The translations under genes were made by a program, and so were the position numbers. A stretch of DNA of 64,000 nucleotides from Diplocarpon mali (taxonomy: Eukaryota; Ascomycota; Leotiomycetes; Helotiales; Drepanopezizaceae): NCBI GenBank assembly GCA_024741835.1, contig JAENRP010000126.1, forward strand, positions 1 through 64,000, read 5' to 3'. Shown here one piece after another: positions 44,939 to 56,289 of the stretch (its first letter is position 1; each line of letters starts with the position of its first letter). Under the pieces are notes generated by a model. It did not search any database. It had not been told where the DNA came from and saw only the letters and a list, made by a program, of their open reading frames with translations.

Positions 44939-47547
44939 AAGCTTTGGGAACTACGTCACGGAGCTCTGAGCGGAAGGGCCGTGTTGAGGGTGGAATGGGG
45001 GAACAGAACATGGCCTGGGGGAACGATATACCAGATACGGATGGGCGTTGTCGGCTCGGAATTTTCACAAGGCCTGCTTTTGCAGGTGCGGACGGATGGG
45101 CAAGCGATGGGCTATGTAGGTAGATAAACGCGCGAATGAAATATGCCGAGAGCCAGAAACTGGAACCGTGATACGTCACGCTCTTGTACTGCGTCGTGGT
45201 TCTGACCTGTGTCTACAGCTGCGGTGGAGTGGAATAAGCGAGATGTCAACAGCATACGTGTGCCGGGCGAGAAAACGAACAGCTTCAAATCTTGAGTTGT
45301 GGTCACGATATCTGTCTGTCACTATCACGCATCGTTTCCTCCTCGTTGGGTGTCTACTTTGTAGGCCTTGACATCAGATGCGCACGTTAAAAGAAGGGGA
45401 GGAGGGGGGGGGGAGCATATATCGACATCTCAGCATCTCAACCCAAGCAAGAGCCAATGATCCCCAGCTCCTAGCTTGACGGACCACCACACATCAGTAT
45501 CCCATTCCCACCTTCGCCCGCCCCCGAGCCGACTACTTTTGTTGCGCGTCGCACCCCGGTGGCGCACGACGAGTGGCTGCCCAGCAGCCCAAGGTCCAGG
45601 CACGGAGGAGCTAGCAGTATATAGCTTCTGCCCTCGAGGCGTCCGTCACGCACGGAATCCGCCGCAACGCCAGCGGAGAGGCGAGCGCAGGCCCGGCCTC
45701 TGGCGGGACGTATGTAGCACCGCGCCCTGCACTCTCTCCCCCTGGGTATGCTGGAGGTTCTGCACCGAGGTTTGGGCATCGCTAGGTTTGAGTCGATGGA
45801 GCGCGACGCGGAGTGCTCATGCTGTGATATGCCACGCCATACTGCCCCGACTCGGAACTCTCCTACGTCTTATGCGAGCTGGCACCCTCCCAACATCCGA
45901 GTAAGCTCGGTCAAAAGCCATCGCGCGATGCCGGGCTAAACACCCCTTACTCATTCCCCAAGGCCTGAGATCCCGGAATCCTGGATGATGGCCACCCAGT
46001 GTCCCAACGCCCCGGATCTCGTCGTTCGTCTCTTGTTACTCCCGGTGAAATCTGCACTGGTACCAAAGCCATGGACGAGCGCCACATCACCTCATCGGGT
46101 CCTACGGCCAGCCGAGGCCAGGAGCTGATAACCAAGGCCGCCGCACCCTCGACCTTGGTGTCCAAGCTATTCTGCCGAGATGAGCGTCGCGCTCGCGGCC
46201 CAGGGCTAGTCGTCGAAGAGGCTCGCCTGAGCGTCGAGATGCTCTTACCACACTACACGCCGGAGAATACCTAGACCGCGGGGGCCCAGCCCGGTTCCGC
46301 GATTCAAAGCTCAGACGGCCATCGTCAGGAAGTGCAACGCGTCACAGCTCAGCCGCCTGTCGAGCATCACATCACGGCTTCTCGGCTCGACGTGGTGGGG
46401 ACGGGTCGAGCGAGGTAAACAACCAACCGTCTAGGCGAGTGCCAGTAGCGAGGCCCCCTTATCCCGCCCACCAGCCACGTCACTCACCCAGCCCATGAGC
46501 TGTCGAACCTCGGGATAGAGATCTGAGACGCCGGTCGGTGAGGCTCCGATGGGCTTCTACGATCGTCTTCTTTTTTGATTTATTCTTAATTTATTCTTAA
46601 TTTATTCTTAATTTATTCTTAATTTATTCTTAATTTATTCTTAATTTATTCTTAATTTATTCTTAATTTATTCTTAATTTATTCTTAATTTATTCTTTTT
46701 TATTTTTTTTCTATTTTTTATAATCTTTTTATAATTTTTCCGTTTTACTATTATTATTATTTTTGTTTTTTTAATTTAGACATCTTGGAAATCTACAATT
46801 CAAAACTTGGATTATCTCTCTTTGCACAAGAGACAATTCTCAGCCGCCCAAGCGCCAACAATTTTAATGTATCAAGACATGCGATCTAGTGACTAAACCG
46901 ATGGGCGAGTCAGAGGCCTCGTGTGGTTTTCCGTCTGGCATCCCAGCACTCCCTGAGATTCAGTGAGCATAGCGACGGCGTTGATTTCGATCGCTTCATG
47001 GCCCTGCCACTGAATATGAGCTAATTGGTCAATCACAATTGCCTGTCGCTGGTCCTTGCACGTCACTGTATATAACCTCCGTCTTCAATCTTCTCAGCAT
47101 TCGTAACTGTCACGGGCAAAGTCAACCTCATTCGCAATGATAGTGCACGGGGACTACGATGATCAAGCATAGGATGGAAGTGGCAAGCTCTAGGAGGAAA
47201 GAATGAAGCAAGTCAGACTGCCACCTACCTGCCACGACGTTGAGACCTTTACCAAAAACACACGGAGAAATCCCACAAGCCTAACCAGTTCTCTCCGCAT
47301 GCTCAGGTACATCCCAGTGTTAAAGCAAAAGGGACTGGCGCGAGGCGGGTGCTCGTACCAGCGGTAAGATAGTGTAAGTGACAGAACCAAAAACAAATCA
47401 AGAAAACTAGGGTTGAAAAGCAAGCGGCATGAGAGAAACTGCATTCATTGCCCACTATCCTTATGCCCAATCTACCGCCTGGATCATATGAGCAGAGGAG
47501 AGTTGCAAACACGCCTGCTCTTCTTGGAGCCCACCTGGCCACTTCTC
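44939..47547. other. Long convergent intergenic region with an AT-rich minisatellite
   Basis: 2.6 kb with no gene I can support. 45430-46550 is GC-rich with open frames on both strands but no family resemblance. It switches abruptly to AT-rich sequence at 46570-46800, where an 11-bp minisatellite and T-runs occur. The right end holds the 3' UTR of the 1132-residue protein gene. Confidence 0.5.
46579..46697. repeat. 11-bp minisatellite TTTATTCTTAA, about 11 copies
   Basis: Ten exact, uninterrupted copies of an 11-base unit (46579-46688) are followed by a 9-base partial copy. The perfect identity suggests recent expansion or ongoing slippage. It sits at a sharp GC-to-AT boundary. Confidence 0.95.
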
Positions 47548-50500
47548 TTAGCATCCAGCCCGCGGCTCAGGTTGAGTAAACCTCCCATCCTCTCCATCAA
47601 TTTCACTACCTCTTTCTCTACCACAAGCTGGTCCCACAACTACACCCTGATCCCCAATGATGTACTCCTTGCCAATGTCATGACCAGGCCGCTGTCGCTC
47701 CTCCTGGCCAGCTATCCTCTGCTCCCTCGTCTTTTCCCAGTCTCTGACTTTCTGTCGTCTCTGCTTGGCAGCTCGTCTGGCCACATCCGCAAGTGTGTTG
47801 GCTCCTAGTCCATCAAAGGCGCTTAGCGCGGATAGGAATTTACGCGCGCTAGAACCAGTGATATCCTCGATCCATTGATCGAGATCCTCGTCACATGCTG
47901 CAGCTGTCGCTACATGCAGGCCTTTGAAAACTTGTCTGTCATTGACCACACCAGGTTTTGTTGAGTAGCTATCCACTGAGGATGCCGGCGCTAAAGGTAG
48001 ATGAGGCGCTTCGACAACAGGAACTTTTGGCATCGGAGGCTTGATTTTCGCGCGTGAGATAGCTGGGTAGCGATGAACGTTTTTTGGAGCTGAAGCAGCA
48101 GCAGAGTCGAGAACTATTGGTTTCAATCCGAGTCCTGGTAGAGAAGGTCGCTTCATCGGGTCGGCCATAGGCTCAAGCCTGGTAAATTCTTCCAAAACTT
48201 GATCGACTTTGCTTTTTCTCCTTGTCCTTTTCATAGGGTTATAGCTTTTAGATAGGTCTGTTGGGGCCTGCTCAACAATTGGAGGACTTGAAGGCTCTTG
48301 CGGATAAGTCCAAGGCCCTACTGGAATGATCGGTCTGGCCGATCTTCTCGATTCCATATAGCCGACTTCAACAGGTTGTACCTCCATTGGGGAGCTGACC
48401 TCCATCGAAGATATCGCAGCAGGTACCTGCCTCGACAGGAAACATTGCTGACATTGAATTGACGATCTTGCTGCACGAGCATGCATCGGCGCGTTCATGG
48501 GCGGTGGTTCAACCTCTGGTTCTGGCCGAGCATCTGGCCCAGATCTGGGTGGATTCAATGGCCCAGAGCACTGACCACAGATTGGCGGCGCACACTGAGT
48601 ACACGAAGGTAGAGGCGATAATCGCAGTGGATTGCGGAGTTGATTCCCCTTGTTAACTTCCGGGACTTTCTCAACTTGGCTCCATTTTGAACTACCCTCA
48701 TTAGCTCTCTTGTTAGGGCTCCTGGACACTGGATGAGCTTGGTAAGGTCCGACTAGACAGGTAGGTGCAGCCGCGAAAGGAAGTGTACGTGTACGTTCTC
48801 CGGGCTTCGCATCAGACTGGAATGAAGGTCTATTCTTTTGGGCCATTTGAGGCTCCGTCGTCTCCTGAAATTCTAGCTCAAACTCCATCTCAGTCTGCAT
48901 GTCGTGTTCGGCAGCTTTCCACGCTACCTTCGGTGGCTCGGATGAGCTCTGTGGCATTAATGAAAGTAGCGGCTCGTCGGAAAGATGAAGAAATTGCCCT
49001 TTACAATTCTTTGCACTAAGCGGAAAGGTTTCGGTGCGATTAAAAGAAAGTGGTACCCTGTCCTGTCCGGGCTGGTCTCCTTGCTGGTTCACACTGACTG
49101 TCGCCTGGCGAGAACCTACCGGAGTGAATGTCGTCTGGGTGGCTATATCTGCATAAACTGGAGACAACTGCTCTACCTTGGCAGAAGTATTTTGGTGGGC
49201 TAGCTCAGTGACAGCTCGACTCATGTAGTTGTTGGCAGCAGAAGGTTGAGAGCTGAATCTCATATCTTTCCATTCCTTCTCTGTAGGTGGTCGAGGGGCA
49301 CTAGGTTTGACTTCGAATTGTCAGCCAAATCATCGGTTTTGAAAGAGCACTTACGCTTCTCTGCTGCCTGGCTCTTCTTTCTCTCCGACAGCTTTGCGAT
49401 GTCGAAAGTCTGGACCCATCCTGTGAGGGGTGTTGATGGCTTACGTTGCTCTTCTACATTGGCAACACCTGACTTCTTCGTGAGAGACCTTTCAGGTGGA
49501 GTATCTGGTCTGCGCAGCCATGGAAGAGACTTCTTCGTCGCTGGCCGAGGTGGAGATGGCGGCCGTCTTACCGGTGCCCGTCTCGGTGGAGAAGCGTAGA
49601 GCTCATGCGGAGGAGTGAACCCAATGATTGTGTGATCGGATGAAGCTTCTGATGGCGTTTCTGCTTCAACTTTTTGTCGGCCGTAAGTTTTTTCGTGAGG
49701 AGGAGTCCAGCCGAGGATCGTAGTGCCCGTAGACTGAGATGCGTAGGATGGATGTTTATTCTTCTGAGCTGCGTTCATATTCGGTTGACTCTCTTGAGTA
49801 TCGTAATTCCTCTTCGCAGGCGATGGTGTCCTTTTTACAAACCTCTCATCCTTAGGAGGGGTGGGCGGAGGCGTCAAGCCCTTTTGCAACTTTGCCATTC
49901 CTTTCTGTTCTGCCGATGTAATGGCAAGTCCGGCGGATTGAAACTCAGACTGGTAAGGCTGGAGCTCTTGGATCGTATATGCCGAGACAGTTGTCGTAGA
50001 AGGAGACCTGATAAGCGATTGCTGGGGAAGTGACTTGGATGCCTGTAAGTATAGCTCGATGCCTTTCGTGAAACGAGAGAGTGCTCTTTTCTGGCTTGGA
50101 CTGCGAGAGGCCGTATCTGAGATGAGACTTTGGATAACTGACTTCCCCGAAATCGCAGAGACACTACTACGAGCTCCAGAATGATTACGGTAATCCTTAA
50201 AAGCTTCCCAGAACTCTGGAGAGCCAATGTCTGTGTCCTTTCTCCTCGGCGATACTTGAGAAGTAACTTTTCGAAAATTGATCGGTTTAAGTCCAGGCCG
50301 GGTAGAAGATTTGCGCAGTTCTGTTACAGTAGGGCTCTTGAGGCCAACCCTCGTATCGTATGTTCGCTTTCGCTCGACTGTTGGAGTAGTTATTTTTGAT
50401 ATGCGGTTGCTTGCTTCCCGCAGCTGTACCGCCTGTTGTGAAAAGTATGGTCTATCCGGATTGGATGAAGACTCCTTCTGTGACGAACTACCGGCACTCC

Positions 50501-51020
50501 AATATACAGGTAATTTGGCGAAGTTTCTTGGCGAATATTCATTAGATTTCTTGGACGGATTGATCTTTCTGACAGCAGAACTCGCCGCGCCGTCCGCTGA
50601 AGGTATTGCGGAGTCTTCTTGGGATACTGATCGTAACAAGGCCTTGGAACCTGAACATCGATGTGGTGTCAGATACCGTGGTGCAGTACTCTCGGTGGTA
50701 ACTCTGCTAGCAAGTTCTGCCCCTAGTGCATCCCAGCCAAATACTTGTATATGATGCCTCGCCCGCACAGAGGCACGTCTGCGAGCCCGCGCAGTTGAAG
50801 AGGCAGCCCTCGAAGCTGGTGCTCGCCGACGACGGAACTGTATTCTTAAGGGTTTCTTCGAATTATCCTTCTGGTATGGAATCCTGAAAACTGTTCTTGA
50901 GCTTCGCCCAGAAGTGGAAAGACTTCGACTCTGGATGGAGTTGCGACGGGTTGACACGACTCGTATTCGTGGCAGACGATAATGAGGATAGCCTTTCCAG
51001 TGGATGTTGAGGTTGGGCAT
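47548..51020 (-). CDS. Large uncharacterised protein with CxxC pairs and SP/TP-rich regions
   Basis: My model is complement join(47548..49280,49355..51020), 1132 aa. The donor GTAAGT is clear. The acceptor is taken as CTACAG because it alone keeps the frame; the nearer TAG at the end of AAACCTAG gives a stop 13 codons later. The N-terminus is very basic (RLPRIRVVSTRRNSIQSRSL; RRRRAPASRAASSTARARRR). The middle is Ser/Pro/Thr-rich with a decapeptide motif found twice (TILGWTPPHE, TIIGFTPPHE). A CX2CX4CX2C cluster (CTQCAPPICGQC) and another CxxC (IQCQQC) suggest metal binding. The C-terminus has an acidic-helical segment (DEDLDQWIEDITGSSARKFL) and a basic helix. No family is recognised. Basic and disordered character fits a nuclear or cytoskeletal protein, which is inference only. 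Confidence 0.72.
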
Positions 51021-51187
51021 CGTAAAGATTACGAAGAGAACCGGTAAGGATGCATCTTAGGTAAAGAAATGAGAAGAGTCGACTTGAGAAACCCGAGGTT
51101 GAGTAAGCCTTCTCACGACATAGTTGTTCTTTCCTTTGGACATAGCTCCTGCCACTTCAAAATGTACCGTCCGGTCATCTTTCTAGT

Positions 51188-51531
51188 TCATCTGATGTCC
51201 TTGATTCCCGGCGACGAATACATCTCAAGCTGCCTCTGTCCTTTACGCATTAGATACTCTATGGTACTGAAATCCTTCTTATCCAGGTGAATTGCTTTCT
51301 CAAATTCGGTCCTGGCAATATTAGCTGAGATCTCACTGCGAACTGAGACGAAAGAAAGCCAAAGCTTTTACTTACCTCGCATACTTCTCAAAGTGTATCC
51401 TCGCCTTCTCAACCGTCAAAGATATGGTCTATCTTTCATTGAGGTCCACTCACCTCGCCCTTCGTCCTACTAACACGCAGACATTTCCTATACAACGAGA
51501 ACACGTCTCTTTGTAATCCTGAATACCTCAT
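51188..51531 (-). CDS. SDH6: LYR-motif complex II assembly factor (SDHAF1/Sdh6)
   Basis: Mitochondrial matrix protein that helps insert Fe-S clusters into the Sdh2 subunit of succinate dehydrogenase. My model is complement join(51188..51311,51376..51407,51454..51531), 77 aa. Exon 2 is only 32 nt, and the introns are 64 and 46 nt. The N-terminus MRYSGLQRDVFSLYRKCLR carries the LYR tripeptide at 13-15 followed by basic residues. The C-terminal half holds the family block KKDFSTIEYLMRKGQRQLEM and the terminal SSPGIKDIR typical of Sdh6. Length is normal for fungal members. The second acceptor (GGTTGAG) has its TTGAC branch site unusually close. Confidence 0.88.
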
Positions 51532-53525
51532 CGCAAGCCTGGTAGCTTTCTTTCTTACTGCTGGTGAGTGTATTATCTGAGTGAGTATCGGTGGACCTTG
51601 AATGACGGTTTCATTCCGAAAATCTTGCAGGGATCAAGCTTTCTTGTCAGACATCAATGACGGCGATTCGACCGCCCGCCAAACTCTGTATATTACATAA
51701 GGTCTGAACCCCTAAAAAACTACATAAACTTATCATTTGATGGTTCTTCCACCATTATAGAGTTTGGTATAGCTTCAGTTGTAGTGATTATCTCCGTACG
51801 TCAACCACGCAGCTCATTAAACTTATTAGTTCTTCACTAAGCAATTAAATTTCGCAATTAAAATCCCTTTTCTTGTAGAATCTTACGCAAAAAGTAACAC
51901 GAAATAATGGGCAGTTACTTTCCCTCCCAGTACCATGGATAGCCGGCCTTCACGCAAGATCCAGCCTTGTACTCAGCTGGAATTCTATAGCAATGCGCGA
52001 AAAGCCATCTCGCTGACCAAACACTAGCCATAACATGGCCATGACACTCACACACACGATACCCTCTTATTCTTTCTCTACACACCTACGCACAGACTGA
52101 TTGTTCGTGGCCTGAGATGCTTTATATCAGAGCTTTTAGTTTGTTTATATTAGAAACTATAGGCTTGGCAGGGATTATCAAGTCAGATCGAAAGCCTCGG
52201 GGTCACCCAGAGAGCTGTTTATATCAACGAATGCATCACGTGAAGAATACTCAGGCCACAATAAATCAACCGTGTATAACTGTGCACCAAATGTCAAAGC
52301 CACCATACCTTCCAAATGCAAGCACGTCTTTTCAGGAAAAACAACTTTCGCTAGTTCAGTCAGCAACCAAATCCTTACCATGCACAATTGATGACTGCAG
52401 AGAACTACATGATATCAAGCAATATCTTATTACTAATAATCTCAACTCTGACAGGATCTGATGAAAATTACTAGTTGAGACTATTTCCCGCGTAAGCAAT
52501 AATGCCAAGCGAAACAACATCGTCCTGCGTATCAATGTTAGAGGCCTCTTACGATCAGTGATTCTGTTCAGATTCTGAACGATCAATGAGCGAGCATCAG
52601 GGATCATTTCTGCCTTCTGTACAGACGTTGATGAGTTTCCGTTGAAGATCATGCTGTTCAAATTCTTACCTCTCTCAGAATACGAATAAATCCCAATTCT
52701 AAATGAACGGGTACCGATGACAGCGAGATTGGAGTACACCCATATAAAGTGGCCCTAGCGATTGGAATCGGTAGTCCATCGATCTTTTGGCTTCTTTTCG
52801 CCCCCATTTTCTAGTAAATGCCCGAACATCCTTCCAGCACTTTAGCTTCATGTCTGCGGGAATGTCATCCCTGCAGAAACTTCACAAGAGAGTCGCTGGC
52901 GTCAGGCCCTGCTGGTCTACGGCTTAGGCATTCGACTTACCGGTGCTCCTGCCCTTGCCATTAAGCTTGCCTTTCTCGACTTCGTTTGGCTAGGGAGCCA
53001 TCTTTGCTGACGACCAAAACTGAGCACCGAGACCAGGGCCGAAGGTCCAAGTGACAGGGTAGCCGAGGGACTGAGAATAAAGTATTGCGCTCTTGACAGA
53101 CTGGGATCGAAGCTTGGGTTGACAATCTTGTACCAGCTTAATTCCGATAAAAAGAGCCTTCAATGGATGTGATGAGAATGAAACTGATACAGAACAGGCT
53201 TTCGAGAGTATCTACGAGGAATCCACAAAGTCTGTTAAGACCGAGGAGTGACTCGGGTGGACATCAGAGCCGGAAAGACATTCAAATGAAGAAGAGGCGA
53301 ACTTCAAGGTGCAAGCCTGGAAATCACGGCTAGTAGATTACAGCTTGCAGCCAAGGGAAAGAAAAGTATACATATAAGTATAAACAAAAAGAAAGGGCCA
53401 ACAAAAAGCTTTGCCCAGCAGGTTTCCGGAATTAAGGGCAAGGGTTCTCTCATAACTGATATTCTTCTATCCTTCATCCAGCAAATTCGCTACCCAGCAA
53501 CGTATAATCTCGCAACGAAAACACC
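51532..53525. other. Intergenic region with coding-like fragments, no resolved gene
   Basis: About 2 kb. Between 52470 and 53270 both strands contain stretches that look like protein with splice-like borders, but I could not join them into one frame. A minus-strand stretch near 53000-53090 reads SLGYPVTWTFGPGLGAQFW and then meets a stop. A plus-strand stretch near 53150-53250 reads GCDENETDTEQAFESIYEES before a stop. It may be a decayed gene or a poorly modelled real one. The rest shows nothing. Confidence 0.35.
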
Positions 53526-55481
53526 TCAACTCGCGTTAGCCTCAGCATTACCAGAATTGTTACTTAAAGTCCTCGTCTTCTTGATCTTCTCTCTTAGCAA
53601 TTTTTCCCGCAACTCGCTTGCCTCTCTTCTAGAATCTTTCATCTGGGCGCCCTCAGATATGTCAGCCTGGCTGAAAAGCAAGTAGAATGACATGCTACTG
53701 ATGAAAGAAAAGAGCACCGAGGAGGTTACGAAGTACTACCAACCTCGTTGGCGACCGGGCTGGCAGCATTCGTGATCATTTCTCGTCGTGGCGACCTCCT
53801 GTCGAGCTCTTCGTCAGAATCAGCCTTTCTGTTTCTTGCGGAAGCGGAGGAAATATTTCGTCGCCTCTTTGCTGGCTTATAGCGCTCTACAGATCGACGG
53901 CGCTTGCGGTCCCTCCCACCACGACTGAAACTTCTTGATCGGCTACGGCGCCGGCGGGGGGGTGTTATGCTTCGGCTGTTGCTCCGAGTTAGCCGACGTT
54001 CGTCACGGTCACGACTTTTCCAAGCCCTAGGCTTGTCTTTATCACTATCCCAGGCAGACATGGTTCTAGCTCTATCTCGACTGCGGGATCTGGTAATCCA
54101 ACGACTCCGAGTTCGTGATCTTGAGCGTGGTCTTGAGAGCGATCTTGAGCGTGATCTTGAGCGTGATCTTGAGCGTGATCTAGATGGTGACCTGGTTGGT
54201 GACCTGGATGGTGATCTGGACGGCGAACTGGTATTGCGTCGGAGCTTTCTGGATTTCGGGGGTGGGGAGGGAGTGAAAGATGGAGATCTTCTACGTCTGG
54301 AGGCCCGAGGGGATCGCGACCGGGAGGAATCGGATGTTGTTGACGATCTTCTGCGATTTCCGCGGTCCCTGCTTGCGCCCCAACCTCTTACTCCACCTCG
54401 TACCCCATCCCCTCGGTAACTATTTCGTCTGTCTGATAACCTAGACCTTCTTCGAGGAGATGATCGGGAGCGTGATCTGGAACGGGAGCGGGAAAGGGAC
54501 CGGATACGACGGCGTGGAGGTGTGCGGGACTTGGATCTTGCTGGGGATGGTGAGCGGGACAACGAGGGAGATGGTCTCCTGCGGTCATTCCTCCTCCCTC
54601 CGCGGCCGCCTGGGACGTAAGAATCAATTCTAGGAGGTTCTCGGTAAGACCCTCGCTCCCGAGAATCCCTTCGACGAGGAGATCTTGAACGGCGTGGGCC
54701 TCCTCGATCAAATCCTCGCCCGCCGCCACCTCCTCTGCGATCGAAATCCCTATCCCCTCGACCTACCCCTCGATCGAAATCTCTTTCGCCGCGCCCTCCT
54801 CGCCATGTGTCTCCTAGTCTACCACGGCGTCCTCTATCAGCCCGATCACCTCCTCGGTCCCCTCGTTCGCCTCGCTCGCGGTTGCGGATAGTATTTGTGT
54901 CTCGTTCCCGCCTTTGCTCTTCTTCCCGGCGCGTACGTGCCTCTTCTGCTGACTTTTCGGCCTCTATCTGCACGTTGTTAGTGAGGGTAGCCCCCTTGTT
55001 AGAAAGAAAAGCGCACTTTCTCCTGTATGAGCTCCAGCTTCTTTGCCTCGAGCAGCTCCTTCGGTACTCCTTGGGGATTTGCTTGTGCGCTCAAACATAA
55101 CTTCCATAGATCTTTGCAAAATGTAGCCGTATCTTTGTCCAAGAACCCAGTCAGCTGAATTTGCATCTTCTTAATATCCGGCTGTGATACCAATTAGCTT
55201 GACAAATATCGGTCGGGTTTGCGGACGTACGAATCGAACACCCTCGATAAGATTGAAGCAAAGCTCGATCACAACATCGTCTTCGTTCCCAAGAATCTCT
55301 GATATCCTGCCTGCGATCCATCTGTGCCAATCGGTTAGTGTTGTCCAAAGGAGTAGAGGTAAATAACAATCGCGTACTTCTTCATGACTTCAGCATTAAC
55401 CTTTTGCATGTCGACCTTCTGATTGAATTCGGGAGGAAACTTGGTCGCCTTCAGTAGTTTCGCATCAACACTACTCGCCAT
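53526..55481 (-). CDS. PWI-domain SR-rich splicing factor, SRRM1 (SRm160)-like
   Basis: Nuclear splicing coactivator family. My model is complement join(53526..53666,53744..54967,55017..55181,55231..55321,55378..55481), 574 aa. The first three introns (56, 49 and 49 nt) are ordinary; the last uses a less common GTTGGT donor. The N-terminal PWI domain is recognisable across exons 1-3 (FPPEFNQKVDMQKVNAEVMK, KKWIAGRISEILGNEDDVV, GFLDKDTATFCKDLWKLCLS). It binds nucleic acid in family members. The rest is a long low-complexity tract: Arg/Asp/Gly-rich (RGERDFDRGVGRGDRDFDRR), then RS dipeptides (SRSRSRSRSRSSPRRRSRL). It ends in a basic helical segment (EKLLREKIKKTRTL). Phosphorylation of the RS region is expected from family knowledge. 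Confidence 0.9.
54118..54243 (-). repeat. In-frame 12-bp repeat coding RS dipeptides
   Basis: On the plus strand the unit CTTGAGCGTGAT and its variants repeat about every 12 bases, encoding alternating Arg-Ser on the minus strand of the SRRM1-like gene. Variants at the right end drift to GACCTGGATGGT-like units (SRSP-type). Replication slippage is a likely origin of this part of the RS domain. Confidence 0.8.
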
Positions 55482-55834
55482 TTTAATTGAGACTAGGCAC
55501 TTGTGTGCAGATATTATTTGAGGAAGATATAACAGAGGTTGAAGTTTTTACAATATTAAGCTCCTGTATTAATTCACGTCACGAGGCTGATTCCGCCTAG
55601 CGACATCGCTAGCGTACTTTCCCAACGCCACAATTTTGCGAGGCTGAAAGAACAAGGCGCTCATTCGATATGCTACATAGGTACATTTGGATCACAACTC
55701 CGCGACTTTTCTCTGTACTTTCTCCTGGCCGACATCAGCGGTCTGGTGAACTTTTCATGCCATGCATATTTCTCAATGATACCGATCGAAGATCAACTCT
55801 TTCTTTTTGCTCTGATCAGCCTGATACCTACACC
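55482..55834. promoter_or_regulatory. Upstream region of the SRRM1-like gene, bounded by a retrotransposon LTR
   Basis: 353 nt between the start codon and the Copia LTR. No specific element was recognised. The insertion leaves less than 400 bp of host sequence upstream of the gene. Confidence 0.45.
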
Positions 55835-55958
55835 TGACAGAATCGAAAGGTATAGATTCTAGTTCTAGAGAGCTGAAGTAGTATATATACAAGGTAGGCT
55901 TACCAAGCCTTAGCCTCCGCTCCGTGCGGTAATCTCCGTACCTTGTATATTTCTAATA
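55835..55958 (-). repeat. Copia LTR, 3' copy in element sense
   Basis: 124 bp. In element sense this copy ends in CTGTCA, and its first dinucleotide has changed from TG to TA. It differs from the partner LTR at six positions, all transitions. It contains a TATA-like TATATATAC and a nested inverted-repeat core (55885-55950) identical in both LTRs. Confidence 0.93.
55885..55950. other. Cloverleaf-capable inverted repeats inside the LTR
   Basis: ATATACAAGGTA (55885-55896) and its exact complement TACCTTGTATAT (55939-55950) can form a 12-bp stem. Between them lie two hairpins: GGCTT-ACC-AAGCC and CCGC-TCCGT-GCGG. The same 66 bp is unchanged in the other LTR (60840-60905). Confidence 0.8.
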
Positions 55959-55970
55959 TGCCCCCTACTA
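55959..55970 (-). other. Copia polypurine tract
   Basis: On the minus strand the sequence directly before the 3' LTR is TAGTAGGGGGCA, a purine-rich tract at the position where plus-strand DNA synthesis is primed. Confidence 0.7.
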
Positions 55971-56289
55971 CAAAGCTCTATAGAACTCAGAGTAAAGAGC
56001 CCCTACATTTTTTTTTTTTTTTTATATAATCTAGGCCTTATTAACTCCTACAATATACTCTCTAGTATATGGCGCCTATGTCTCCCTTATATGGAGTTCA
56101 GCCGCCCCGCAGTATACAAACGTGCGTTATAGTATAAGAGTACCTCTGACTTAGCTATACTATAGCTTCTTATCCTTTATATAATCGTATTATAGATTTC
56201 CTCCCTATATATGGCCTTCCTATAGGTTTCCTTTATATATATATTCCTTTTATAGGTTTCCTCCCTTTATATAGCCTTCTTTTGTCGAT

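Noticed and set aside
45476..46274. Open frames in the GC-rich block before the 11-bp minisatellite
   Set aside because: Present on both strands, no domain, no splice-linked continuation, composition typical of random GC-rich DNA.
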